From assembly GCF_001911425.1 (NCBI RefSeq), contig NZ_MPPL01000001.1, forward strand, positions 3,736,412 to 3,800,411: a stretch of DNA of 64,000 nucleotides, written 5' to 3'. Origin of the DNA: Mucilaginibacter polytrichastri. Lineage in GTDB: Bacteria > Bacteroidota > Bacteroidia > Sphingobacteriales > Sphingobacteriaceae. This document shows positions 53,181 to 61,586 of the stretch, piece after piece. The notes under the pieces were generated by a model, which was not told the DNA's origin, ran no database searches, and saw only the letters and a program-made list of their open reading frames with translations. Each line of letters starts with the position of its first letter. Positions within the stretch are counted from its first letter, which is position 1. Position numbers and translations under genes: made by a program.

Positions 53181-53885
53181 ATGAAAACCGCTCTAATTAC
53201 AGGTGCTACCAAGGGCATGGGCCGGGCTATCGCTTTTGCTTTCGCTAAACAAGGATTGAACCTTGCAATTTGTTCACGAAATATAAAAGATTTAGAACAA
53301 ATAAAAGCAGAACTGCTCAGTATTAATCAACAGATCAGCATAATAACCGTTGAAGCCGACGCTACCAAAAAAGATCAGCTGCTAAATTTTGCCCAAACTG
53401 CCGAGGCTCAGCTGGGCTATATCCACGTAATTGTTAATAATGTGGGCATTTACCAGCCTACCTCTATTTTAGATGATGCCGAAGACACCTTCGATTTTCA
53501 GTTAAGCGCCAACCTGCGCCCGGCTTACGAACTTTATCGCTATTTTGGCAAAAAGCTGGCCGCTGCACAAAACGGGCACATCTTTAACATTTGCTCTATA
53601 GCGGCTATAAACCCGGTAGTAAATGCCGGTATGTATAGTGTAACAAAAGCAGCGACACTTAGTCTTAGTAGTATAATGAGGCTGGAAATGCAACAATATG
53701 GTGTAAAAGTAACCTCGGTAATTCCGGGCTCAACCTTAACTTCTTCCTGGGATGGAGTTGCGGTTGATGCCAACAAAATGGTATTACCAGACGACATCGC
53801 TTCGGCAGTAATCGCGATTTATAATATGAGCGCCGGAGCCAATGTTAACGAGATCACCATAACACCCGTTTTCGGCCAGTTATAA
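53181..53885 (+). CDS. short-chain dehydrogenase/reductase
   Basis: 234 residues. Cofactor motif TGATKGMGRAIAF (TGxxxGxG), NNVG as NNAG variant, catalytic Ser in CSIAAINP and YSVTKAA (YxxxK). The Arg in CSRNIKD suits NADP. Sugar, alcohol or fatty-acid reductase; substrate unknown. Confidence 0.9.
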   Translation: MKTALITGATKGMGRAIAFAFAKQGLNLAICSRNIKDLEQIKAELLSINQQISIITVEADATKKDQLLNFAQTAEAQLGYIHVIVNNVGIYQPTSILDDAEDTFDFQLSANLRPAYELYRYFGKKLAAAQNGHIFNICSIAAINPVVNAGMYSVTKAATLSLSSIMRLEMQQYGVKVTSVIPGSTLTSSWDGVAVDANKMVLPDDIASAVIAIYNMSAGANVNEITITPVFGQL

Positions 53886-53908
53886 AATCACTCAAAAAAC
53901 TAATTGTT

Positions 53909-54472
53909 ATGGAAAAGAAATTATATCGCGACGAACAGCACAAAGTAATAAGTGGTGTTTGCGCCGGACTAGCCGATTACTTTGGTATTGATGTATCTAT
54001 TGTACGCCTGGTTTTTGTATTAACTTTAATTTTAAAAGGCGGCGGCGGTTTGCTATACATTGTACTTTGGATTGTATTACCTAAAAAACCATTCAGCTTT
54101 GTACCTCCGGTTGATTATACCGTGCCTCCGGGCTCGGGTTCGCCTTATCAACAATATAATGCTGCAAACCCATACCAGCCTACGCCTACTTTTGTGCCGC
54201 AACCACAAAAGCACCCAACAACAGCCGCATTAATTGGCGGTTTAGTATTAATACTTTTAGGCGGAGGTTTTTTACTGGACGAGTTTGACATTATCCCCGA
54301 TTGGCGTTTTGACCAATGGTGGCCGGTAATATTGGTGGTAATTGGTATTGCCTTAATTTTTAAAGGCGGCAACAAACCCAAACCGGCACAAGCATGGCAG
54401 CAACCGGCAGAGCCTGTAAAATCCGAAGTAAAAGAAGAACCAGCAACCGATAACCCTTCAACCGAATTATAA
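53909..54472 (+). CDS. PspC-domain protein with C-terminal LiaI-like membrane region
   Basis: 187 residues. PspC domain at residues 1-57 (LYRDEQHKVISGVCAGLADY), Pro/Tyr-rich linker, then two membrane segments (AALIGGLVLILLGGG and WWPVILVVIGIALIF) like DUF5668/LiaI. Envelope-stress family. Its stop overlaps the next ATG by one base (TAATG), so the two are translated together. Confidence 0.88.
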   Translation: MEKKLYRDEQHKVISGVCAGLADYFGIDVSIVRLVFVLTLILKGGGGLLYIVLWIVLPKKPFSFVPPVDYTVPPGSGSPYQQYNAANPYQPTPTFVPQPQKHPTTAALIGGLVLILLGGGFLLDEFDIIPDWRFDQWWPVILVVIGIALIFKGGNKPKPAQAWQQPAEPVKSEVKEEPATDNPSTEL

Positions 54473-55491
54473 TGAGAAGAGACAGACTTACACCAGGTGT
54501 TATCCTGGTGCTCATTGGGGCCGTTGTCCTGCTGAGAAATTTTGGATACCTACACTTTCACTGGAGCAACATACTGCACCTGTGGCCTATATTTTTAGTG
54601 ATTGGTGGTGTTAACCTCATATTTGCCAATAACCGCAGCATCTGGGCTACGGTTATAAAGCTAACTGTTATAGTGGTTGGTGTTGGTTTATTGCTATTTG
54701 GCGATTTTGGCGACCGGAACAGGTTTTTCCCAACCTTTTACTTTAACGGGCATCATCATAAAGACAATGATGACGACGATATGGATATTGACCTGGGCGA
54801 TGATAAAGACGATAGCGACAGCACTACTACTAATACAAGCGATATTGTTAAGGTTGATGGCAATAGTTTTTACCACACCGCCTTTGCACCAGGCACCCGG
54901 ATAGCGCGTTTAAACTTAAGCGGCGGCGGTACCACTTACAACCTGAGCGATACCACTAATGACCTGTTTGCGGCTAACGTAAAAGAGTTCTCGGGCCGTT
55001 ACACGTTGAAAAACCATACCGACGATTCTGTAAGCGTGGTTGATTTTAACATGAACAATCAGCATCGCAAAAGCTTTACCTGGGGCGATAATAAAGCCAA
55101 TACGGCCACGCTGAAATTAAACCCGAACCCGCTATGGGATGTAAACATCAAAGCGGGTGCAACTAGTTTGGACTTTGACCTCGCTAAGTTTAAAGTACGG
55201 TCGTTGGTATTAAGCGGCGGCGCAGCCTCATTCAGCATTAAGCTGGGCCAGCCGGTAGAAAACAATACCCGGGTTAATATTTCATCCGGCGTGTCTGACA
55301 TTACCGTGAGCGTGCCTAAAGATGCAGCCTGCATGATTAATAGCAGTACAGGCCTGTCGTCAAACAACTTCGACGGTTTTAGCAATAACGGCGATAACGA
55401 ATACAAAACCCCGGGATTTGATGCCGCCAAAAACAAGATCTACATTACCATAAGCGGTGGCTTATCAGATTTTAAAGTTCGCAGATACTAA
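54472..55491 (+). CDS. LiaF-like envelope-stress protein (DUF5668 + adhesin-like C-terminus)
   Basis: 339 residues. N-terminal membrane region (VILVLIGAVVLLRNFGYL, WPIFLVIGGVNLIFA, LTVIVVGVGLLLFG), then a His/Asp-rich linker around residues 85-110 (HHHKDNDDDDMDIDLGDD), then a beta-rich repeat domain of the DUF4097/LiaF type (LNLSGGGTTYNLSD, LVLSGGAASFSIKLGQ, ISSGVSDITVSVP). Coupled to the PspC gene. Probably monitors or stabilises the envelope; the acidic linker could bind metal ions. Confidence 0.82.
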   Translation: MRRDRLTPGVILVLIGAVVLLRNFGYLHFHWSNILHLWPIFLVIGGVNLIFANNRSIWATVIKLTVIVVGVGLLLFGDFGDRNRFFPTFYFNGHHHKDNDDDDMDIDLGDDKDDSDSTTTNTSDIVKVDGNSFYHTAFAPGTRIARLNLSGGGTTYNLSDTTNDLFAANVKEFSGRYTLKNHTDDSVSVVDFNMNNQHRKSFTWGDNKANTATLKLNPNPLWDVNIKAGATSLDFDLAKFKVRSLVLSGGAASFSIKLGQPVENNTRVNISSGVSDITVSVPKDAACMINSSTGLSSNNFDGFSNNGDNEYKTPGFDAAKNKIYITISGGLSDFKVRRY

Positions 55492-55513
55492 AACCAAACA
55501 CTACCATAGTTTA

Positions 55514-55544
55514 ACCGCTTTGTGATTTACAAAGCGGTTTTTTT
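55514..55544 (+). terminator. terminator after the LiaF-like gene
   Basis: ACCGCTTTG (55514-55522) and CAAAGCGGT (55530-55538), loop TGATTTA, then seven T. Confidence 0.85.
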
Positions 55545-55555
55545 ATATTTAAACA

Positions 55556-56164
55556 ATGTCTCAAACATATATCATGGTCATAGGCGGTAAACCCGAAGGC
55601 CCTTTCAGCATTACAGAGCTAAAAGCCAAAGGACTTAAACCTGCCGACTTTGTTAAAACCGAAGCCATGATTGATTACAAAGAAGCCCACGAAATACCCG
55701 AACTGCGCGAGGTGCTTGGCTTTAGCAAGCCGCCGGTTATTCCGCAATACTTCGGCAGTTTCGACCAGCGTTTGCTTGCTGCTGTAATAGACTGGCTGAT
55801 TGTTACCGCAGTATTTGTGATACCTGCCTTACTCATCGTATTAATATCGCAGGGCAAAATGTTTAACATGATACTCAGCGGCAGTTTACTGGCTATAATC
55901 CCCATTGCCTACCTCATTTACCATATTGTAATGGAAAGCGGCCCCAGGCAAGCCACTTACGGCAAGCAGATCTTAAAAATTAAAGTAACCGACATGCAGG
56001 GCTACCCCATTAACAGCAGCGCTGCAACAGGTAGAAACTTCGCCAAGATATTTTCTGTGCTTACTTTGGGGGTTGGGTACGTCCTCAACTTTTTCAACAA
56101 AAAGCAACAGTGTTTGCATGATATGATGGCTGGGACTTTGGTGGTGAAGGATAGGTTGGTGTAG
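55556..56164 (+). CDS. GYF_2 + RDD-domain membrane protein
   Basis: 202 residues. N-terminal GYF_2-like domain (YIMVIGGKPEGPFSITELKA) of ~50 residues, then RDD domain from residue ~62 (FGSFDQRLLAAVIDWLIVTA) with three membrane helices, ending QQCLHDMMAGTLVV, the RDD closing motif. Function unknown; RDD proteins are proposed transport-related or ion-antiport proteins. Confidence 0.88.
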   Translation: MSQTYIMVIGGKPEGPFSITELKAKGLKPADFVKTEAMIDYKEAHEIPELREVLGFSKPPVIPQYFGSFDQRLLAAVIDWLIVTAVFVIPALLIVLISQGKMFNMILSGSLLAIIPIAYLIYHIVMESGPRQATYGKQILKIKVTDMQGYPINSSAATGRNFAKIFSVLTLGVGYVLNFFNKKQQCLHDMMAGTLVVKDRLV

Positions 56165-56165
56165 A

Positions 56166-56621
56166 TTAGTCCTCGTTTGCGAGCTTTAAAACTTCATCCT
56201 TAATATTCTTGCTAAATCTAAAAGAATGTTCTTCTAATAAATCTATAATTTCCTTTACAGAATTGATAACTCCTTTTTGTTTCGCAAGCAATAAAACTTT
56301 TAAGGTGCCCATTATTTTAATATCCATAGCTTTTGCTACAGACCGTCCCTTCCTTTCGTCAATAATTAAAATAGCCTTAATTTCCAACGCCAATGTAATT
56401 GCGCTCGCCTCTCCTGCGTCAAGAATATTTTCAAGAGACTTTAATTGTTCTTGATTCGAAATTTGTTTAACTAATATCCAATCAGGTAATGGGAATTCAA
56501 ACTCCTCTTTTATTTTGGGAGTGATATAAATTACAGGAAAAGTTTCATGCAAAATATTTAAGTACCCGATTCTGTCTAAAGCGATAAGGCAACTTGTATC
56601 AGATATCACAATGTTACTCAC
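56166..56621 (-). CDS. PIN-like nuclease, DUF3368 type (putative toxin)
   Basis: 151 residues. N-terminal ISDTSCLIALDRIGYLNIL with the first acidic residue of a PIN fold, LDAGEASAITLALEIKA with Glu/Asp, and LIIDERKGRSVAKAMDI. This matches DUF3368 proteins paired with UPF0175. Start is GTG (56621-56619), one base after the antitoxin stop. Likely an RNase toxin; the third acidic position is unclear. Confidence 0.85.
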   Translation of the reverse strand: MSNIVISDTSCLIALDRIGYLNILHETFPVIYITPKIKEEFEFPLPDWILVKQISNQEQLKSLENILDAGEASAITLALEIKAILIIDERKGRSVAKAMDIKIMGTLKVLLLAKQKGVINSVKEIIDLLEEHSFRFSKNIKDEVLKLANED

Positions 56622-56622
56622 T

Positions 56623-56835
56623 TCAATCTGCAGATCTTAAATCTTCCTCTGATTCACCAAAAATAGATGTTCCATAACGCGCAGCATTTTCCAGAAACCA
56701 CCTTTTAGAAACCCCTGCAAACTGCGCAGCTTCGCCTGATGACATACTACCTTTGTCAAACAACACATAAGCGACAGATAACCTTACTTCGCTTTCATCA
56801 ACATCTTCAGGTATATCAAAAGTAAGCGTTTTCAT
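56623..56835 (-). CDS. UPF0175-family antitoxin/regulator
   Basis: 70 residues from ATG 56835 (MKTLTFDIPEDVDESEVRLS); the frame is open 15 codons upstream but that part runs into a repeat. SSGEAAQFAGVSKRWFLENA is a helix-turn-helix. Encoded one base before the PIN-like gene, forming a type II toxin-antitoxin-like pair. Confidence 0.85.
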   Translation of the reverse strand: MKTLTFDIPEDVDESEVRLSVAYVLFDKGSMSSGEAAQFAGVSKRWFLENAARYGTSIFGESEEDLRSAD

Positions 56836-56872
56836 ATTTATAAAGTTAACTAAAAAGTCTTTATAATAAAAA

Positions 56873-56901
56873 CACGTCATTGCTTCGTTCGCAATGACGT
56901 G
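56873..56901. repeat. short 'GTCATTGC...GCAATGAC' palindrome
   Basis: CACGTCATTGC (56873-56883) and GCAATGACGTG (56891-56901) are exact complements around TTCGTTC. It looks like an element reduced to its termini. Lies just upstream of the UPF0175 start, so it could also affect the module's promoter. Confidence 0.85.
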
Positions 56902-56973
56902 AAAAGCTAAATCAAAGAAAGCGATTCTGAACCAGAATGGCTTTCCTTTAATATATTAATTTTAATTCTCTTC

Positions 56974-58308
56974 CTAAACCGCGTCCGACAATGACGTAAA
57001 CGTAAAGTCCCTGATCTTCAACGGTGGGATCATCGCCCCCTGGCCAGATTCGCCACTTACGGTACGTTCTGATTTACCAAGGGCTTCCAGGTTGTTGAGC
57101 ATAATAACCGGACTTTCATTAAAACGGAAATTCTTAACTGGGAATGCGATTTTACCGTTCTCGATATAGAAAGTACCGTCGCGGGTAAGGCCGGTAAAGA
57201 GCAGCGTTTGTGGATCTACCGAGCGGATATACCATAAACGGGTAACCAATATACCGCGCTCTGTACCTTTAATCAATTCTTCGAGCGATGCACTACCGCC
57301 TTCCATAATTACGGCATCGGGTTGCGGAGTGGCCTTTACGCCTTTTTTCTGCGCCCAATAGCGCGAGTAGAACAGGTTTTTCACCACGCCTTTATCAATC
57401 CAGGCAATTTTTTCCTGCGGGCGGCCATCGCCGGCCCAGGTTGCTGTAGGAAGATCGGCATTTTGCGGGTCGGAATAAATATTTATGCGTTCGTCTACCA
57501 ATTTGTCGCCTAACTTGGTGGTGCCGCCCGGCTTGCTTAAAAAGCTCCGGCCTTCATCGGCATTACGGGCATCCAGTTCGTAAAGCATGTTTTCCAGCAA
57601 TACAATTACTGCGGCCGGCTCTAATATCACGGTATACTTGCCCGGCTCTATCGCCTTGGCGGTTATAGAAGCTGATGCCTTTTGGGCTGCAATACGGGTA
57701 GCAGCCGCCACATCAAGCTTACTTACATCATTATACCCTTTTGATGCATAGCCCGAGCCCTTACCATCCGGCGTGCGCACGGTAACGTTAAAGGCTACGC
57801 TGGTAGCGGTATTGTAAGCAAACAACCCCTTAGAGTTCATCATGGCGCTAAAGCCGGTGCTGTTGTTGTAAAAGCCAGCTGCATTAAGGTTACCGGCCTT
57901 AGAAATCTCCAAACTGGTAGCCACAGCGTCGGCCCGTGTTTTAGGGCTGATGGCGGCTGTTGCCTCTACATAAGTTTTTGACTCGAGATAGGTTTGCGGA
58001 CCTAGCAAGGGCATATACTCCGGGTTTTCGGGAGCCAGTTTGGCCAGCTCTTCCGAGCGGCGCACCACTTTCTCCAGCGAGGCATCATCAAACTCGTTAA
58101 TGGTAGCCACACCCGCTTTTTTACCGAATGCCGAGCTTACCACCAACATTTTTTCGCTGATGCCACCACTGGTTGATACGGAATTAAGTGCATACCGGAT
58201 ATTACCTACATCCGAGCCGGACAGATTAACTTCGCACTCGTCGGCTTTTGAATAACTGAGGACTTTCTTTAATAAAGTTTTGGCCTCTTCTTGAGTTAAC
58301 AATGGCAT
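56974..58308 (-). CDS. tldE: TldE/PmbA-family protein, copy 1
   Basis: 444 residues; partner of TldD in the TldD/E metalloprotease that trims peptides and gyrase inhibitors in E. coli. No HExxxH, as expected for TldE. No signal peptide (MPLLTQEEAKTLLKKVLSYS). C-terminal GILVTRLWYIRSVDPQTLLFTGLTRDG is characteristic. Starts 1 base after the tldD copy 1 stop. Closely similar along its length to the protein at 60238. Confidence 0.9.
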   Translation of the reverse strand: MPLLTQEEAKTLLKKVLSYSKADECEVNLSGSDVGNIRYALNSVSTSGGISEKMLVVSSAFGKKAGVATINEFDDASLEKVVRRSEELAKLAPENPEYMPLLGPQTYLESKTYVEATAAISPKTRADAVATSLEISKAGNLNAAGFYNNSTGFSAMMNSKGLFAYNTATSVAFNVTVRTPDGKGSGYASKGYNDVSKLDVAAATRIAAQKASASITAKAIEPGKYTVILEPAAVIVLLENMLYELDARNADEGRSFLSKPGGTTKLGDKLVDERINIYSDPQNADLPTATWAGDGRPQEKIAWIDKGVVKNLFYSRYWAQKKGVKATPQPDAVIMEGGSASLEELIKGTERGILVTRLWYIRSVDPQTLLFTGLTRDGTFYIENGKIAFPVKNFRFNESPVIMLNNLEALGKSERTVSGESGQGAMIPPLKIRDFTFTSLSDAV

Positions 58309-58309
58309 A

Positions 58310-59944
58310 TCAGATTTTTCTTGAGGTGTTAATTACGTTTACGCCGTTAAAACGGGCGGTAGATGAACCGTGCGATACCGCATTACTTTGCGCCGGCTGG
58401 CCTTTGCCATCGAAGAAGGTACCACCTAAACGGTAATCTTTTTCATCGCAAATGGCGCTGCAGGAGTTCCAGAACTCCTGAGTGTTAGATTGGTAGGCTA
58501 CATCTTTCAGCATGCCGGTAATTTTGCCCTCTTTGATCTCGTAAAACAACTGCCCGCTAAACTGAAAGTTATAACGCTGCTGATCGATAGAGTACGAACC
58601 ATCACCGATAATGTAAATACCTTTCTCTACATTTTTAATCAGTTCGGCAGGTGCGAGTGGCGTTTTGCCGGGTTGTAAAGAAATATTGGCCATACGCTGA
58701 AACTGTACATTATCCCAACTTTCGGCATAACAACAACCTTGCGATTCTTTAAGGCCGATAATATGCGCCTGATCGCGGATGGCCTGGTAGTTAACCAACA
58801 CACCGTCTTTAATAATATCCCATTTACCGCACTTAACGCCTTCGTCATCATAACCTACATAGCCCAGTGAATTGGGTTGGGTTTTATCTGCAGCAATGTT
58901 AACCAGCTTGCTGCCGTAATTAAACTTACCCGATTTCCATTTATCCAGCGTAAGGAAACTTGTACCGGCAAAATTGGCTTCGTAACCCAGCACACGGTCG
59001 AGCTCGGAGGGGTGGCCAGCCGATTCGTGGATGGTTAAATATAAGTTTGTAGGGTCGAGCACTAGGTCATACTTACCTGCATCTACCGATTTGGCTTTGT
59101 GCTTTTCTGCGGCTTGCACGGCGGCAAGCTTGGCATCCTCCACCATATCATACCGGTTACGGTACAGGGTGGTCTGGCTATGGATTTTTTCCGATTCTTT
59201 AGGCGTTAAATATTCGTATCCCATCCCCACCGGTGAGCCCAGCGAATTACGGGTTTCGAACTTGCCGCTTTTAGCGTCGATTTTAGTTACATTGAAAACA
59301 GGCCACAAACGATGGATATCCTGATCGATGTATGAACCATCTGTTGATGCAAAATACTTTTGCTCGTTAACCGTAAACATGGCCGAATCTACATAGCTTG
59401 CGCCGGCCGTTATGGCGGCATTGTTTACGGCAAGCAGCAGGTCTATCTTCTCCTTAACAGGTACTTCAAAGGCATTGATCTCGATAGGAGTTTTCCAGCT
59501 TACCTCACCGTAGCCTTTTTGCGGGGCCAGTTCAACAGGCTTGGTTAATAACCGCGAGTTTTCTTTAGCTATCTGCACGGCCAGGGCTGTTGCAGCGGCA
59601 ATGCCATCGGTTGTCATATCGCTGGTGGCAGAAAAGCCCCAGCTACCATTGGCGATAACCCGGATGCCCATCCCGTATGATTCGGTATTCACCACATTTT
59701 GCACCTTATCCTCGCGGGTAATTACATACTGGTTAAGATACCGGCCAATACGTACATCAGCATAAGTAGCACCCTTGGATTTGGCTGTGTTTAATACCAC
59801 ATCGGCCATTCGCTTTTTTACGGCAACATCAACACCCTGCGTAAGCAAATCGTGTGGTATTGGCGAACCCATTACCGGAATTTTGTTGAGCATTGCCGCC
59901 CCAAAACTCATCCCGGACAAATAGAGGAAGTCTTTTCTTTTCAA
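58310..59944 (-). CDS. tldD: TldD-family metalloprotease, copy 1, with Tat-like N-terminus
   Basis: 544 residues; longer than E. coli TldD (481). HExxxH metal motif is H306-E307-x3-H311 (TIHESAGHPSELD). N-terminus MKRKDFLYLSGMSFGAAML resembles a Tat signal, but with KRK in place of RR. C-terminal GGTFFDGKGQPAQSNAVSHG. Start codon is TTG (59944-59942), also used by copy 2. Pairs with the tldE directly downstream. Confidence 0.9.
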   Translation of the reverse strand: MKRKDFLYLSGMSFGAAMLNKIPVMGSPIPHDLLTQGVDVAVKKRMADVVLNTAKSKGATYADVRIGRYLNQYVITREDKVQNVVNTESYGMGIRVIANGSWGFSATSDMTTDGIAAATALAVQIAKENSRLLTKPVELAPQKGYGEVSWKTPIEINAFEVPVKEKIDLLLAVNNAAITAGASYVDSAMFTVNEQKYFASTDGSYIDQDIHRLWPVFNVTKIDAKSGKFETRNSLGSPVGMGYEYLTPKESEKIHSQTTLYRNRYDMVEDAKLAAVQAAEKHKAKSVDAGKYDLVLDPTNLYLTIHESAGHPSELDRVLGYEANFAGTSFLTLDKWKSGKFNYGSKLVNIAADKTQPNSLGYVGYDDEGVKCGKWDIIKDGVLVNYQAIRDQAHIIGLKESQGCCYAESWDNVQFQRMANISLQPGKTPLAPAELIKNVEKGIYIIGDGSYSIDQQRYNFQFSGQLFYEIKEGKITGMLKDVAYQSNTQEFWNSCSAICDEKDYRLGGTFFDGKGQPAQSNAVSHGSSTARFNGVNVINTSRKI

Positions 59945-60065
59945 AATGGTAAGATTTATTCCTAAATATATCTATTTACTATTTAAATAAATTTTTATTT
60001 GGATGAATTACAACCTTTTTATGAAAATTGTAAAGACTGTTACCGGATTTGACGCTCTTTTTCCA

Positions 60066-60145
60066 TTTGTCATATTGAGCGACAGCGAAATATCTTCTTC
60101 GACAGGCAATTACGTAGCAGGTTCTTCGCTGTCGTTCAGAACAAA
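60066..60145. repeat. diverged 'GTCATTCAGAGCG' palindromic repeat
   Basis: TTGTCATATTGAGCGACAGC then GAAATATCTTC; other end AGGTTCTTCGCTGTCGTTCA then GAACAAA. Relative of 40578-40668. With the terminator at 60169 it fills the 293-bp gap between the two tld pairs; no gene is supported there. Confidence 0.75.
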
Positions 60146-60168
60146 TTTTAATTTGGTCAATAAAACCA

Positions 60169-60197
60169 TAAAAAAAGGACCCGAACATCGGGGCCTT
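60169..60197 (-). terminator. terminator of the second tldDE pair
   Basis: On the minus strand AAGGCCCCGA (60197-60188), loop TGT, TCGGGTCCTT (60184-60175), then a run of T to 60169. It ends transcription of tldD2-tldE2, so the first pair needs its own promoter. Confidence 0.8.
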
Positions 60198-60237
60198 CCT
60201 ATCTTGATTCTTGTCTCTGGATTCTTGAGTCTAAAAA

Positions 60238-61578
60238 CTAAACTGCGTCTGATAACGAGCTGAACGTAAAGTCTCTGATCTTCATTGGCGGGATCATGGC
60301 ACTTTGGAATGACTCACCGCTTACTGCACGTTCCGGGCGGCCAAGGGCTTCCAGGTTGTTGAGCATAATGATGGGGCTTTCGTTAAAACGGAAGTTTTTA
60401 ACCGGGAACTTAATTTGCCCGTTCTCGATATAGAAAGTACCATCTCGGGTTAAGCCGGTGTACAGTAAAGTTTGCGGATCAACCGGGCGGATATACCACA
60501 AACGGGTAACCAGGATACCTCTTTCTGTACTCTTAATCAGGTCTTCCAGCGAGGCATCTCCACCTAACATGGTTATTGCATCGGGGCCCGGGATGGCTTT
60601 AACACCTTTTTTCTGTGCCCAATAACGAGAATAGTAGAGGTTTTTTACCACACCTTTTTCTATCCAGTTAATGCGTTCCTGCGGGCGACCGTCGCCATTC
60701 CAGGTACTACTTGGCAGGTCAGGGTTTTGCGGGTCAGAGTAAATGGTTACACGTTCGTCAACCAGTTTATCACCCAGTTTGGTACCACCACCGGCTTTGC
60801 TTAAAAAGCTGCGGCCTTCATCTGCGCTACGTGCATCTAAACCGCCGTATAATTGCTCTAACAATACAATACCTGCAGATGGCTCCAGAATTACGGTGTA
60901 CTTACCGGGCTCAATGGCTTTGGCTGTTATCGATCCGGTTGCCTTTTGGGCAGATACCTTGGTTAATTTAAGGGTATCCATTTTGGTATAGTCCTCATAA
61001 TCTCTCGAGGCATAGCCAGAACCTTTACCATCTTCGCTACGCAGCGTTACCGAAAAATTAATATCGCTGTATTTGTTATACGCGAATAAACCGTGCGAGT
61101 TCATCATGGCGGCAAAGCTGCCGGTATTTTGCAAAAAGCCAGCGGCGGTAAGCTTGCTATCTTTTGCTACCTGTAAGCTTTGTGCTACCATATCGGTACG
61201 CAGCTTAGGCGACATGTCTGCCGTTTTCTGGTCAAATAATTTAGGGTTTGGCGCGGCGTAAGTTTGCGGACCCAGGAAAGGCATAAACTCCGGATTCTCC
61301 GGCGCCAGTTGGGCCAGTTCTTCCGAGCGGCGAACTACTTTTTCTAACGAGGCATCGTCGTACTCGTTAATAGTTGCTACGCCTAGTTTTTTGCCGAATG
61401 CTGATGATACCACCAAACTGGTTTGGGCAATGGCACCACTTGTTGATACCGAGTTACGGGCATAACGAATGTTTGCGCTATCCGAACCGTTCAAATTAAT
61501 TTCACACTCATCGGCTTTAGAATAGCTGAGCGCCTTTTTCATGAGCGAGCGCGCTTCTTCTTCACTTAATATAGCCAT
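60238..61578 (-). CDS. tldE: TldE/PmbA-family protein, copy 2
   Basis: 446 residues, collinear with copy 1 (56974): EEEARSLMKKALSYSKADEC, VVRRSEELAQLAPENPEFMP, NADEG/SADEGRSFLSKAGG and GILVTRLWYIRPVDPQTLL. No metal motif, no signal peptide. Starts 8 bases after the second tldD. Confidence 0.9.
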   Translation of the reverse strand: MAILSEEEARSLMKKALSYSKADECEINLNGSDSANIRYARNSVSTSGAIAQTSLVVSSAFGKKLGVATINEYDDASLEKVVRRSEELAQLAPENPEFMPFLGPQTYAAPNPKLFDQKTADMSPKLRTDMVAQSLQVAKDSKLTAAGFLQNTGSFAAMMNSHGLFAYNKYSDINFSVTLRSEDGKGSGYASRDYEDYTKMDTLKLTKVSAQKATGSITAKAIEPGKYTVILEPSAGIVLLEQLYGGLDARSADEGRSFLSKAGGGTKLGDKLVDERVTIYSDPQNPDLPSSTWNGDGRPQERINWIEKGVVKNLYYSRYWAQKKGVKAIPGPDAITMLGGDASLEDLIKSTERGILVTRLWYIRPVDPQTLLYTGLTRDGTFYIENGQIKFPVKNFRFNESPIIMLNNLEALGRPERAVSGESFQSAMIPPMKIRDFTFSSLSDAV

Positions 61579-61586
61579 AATATTTT

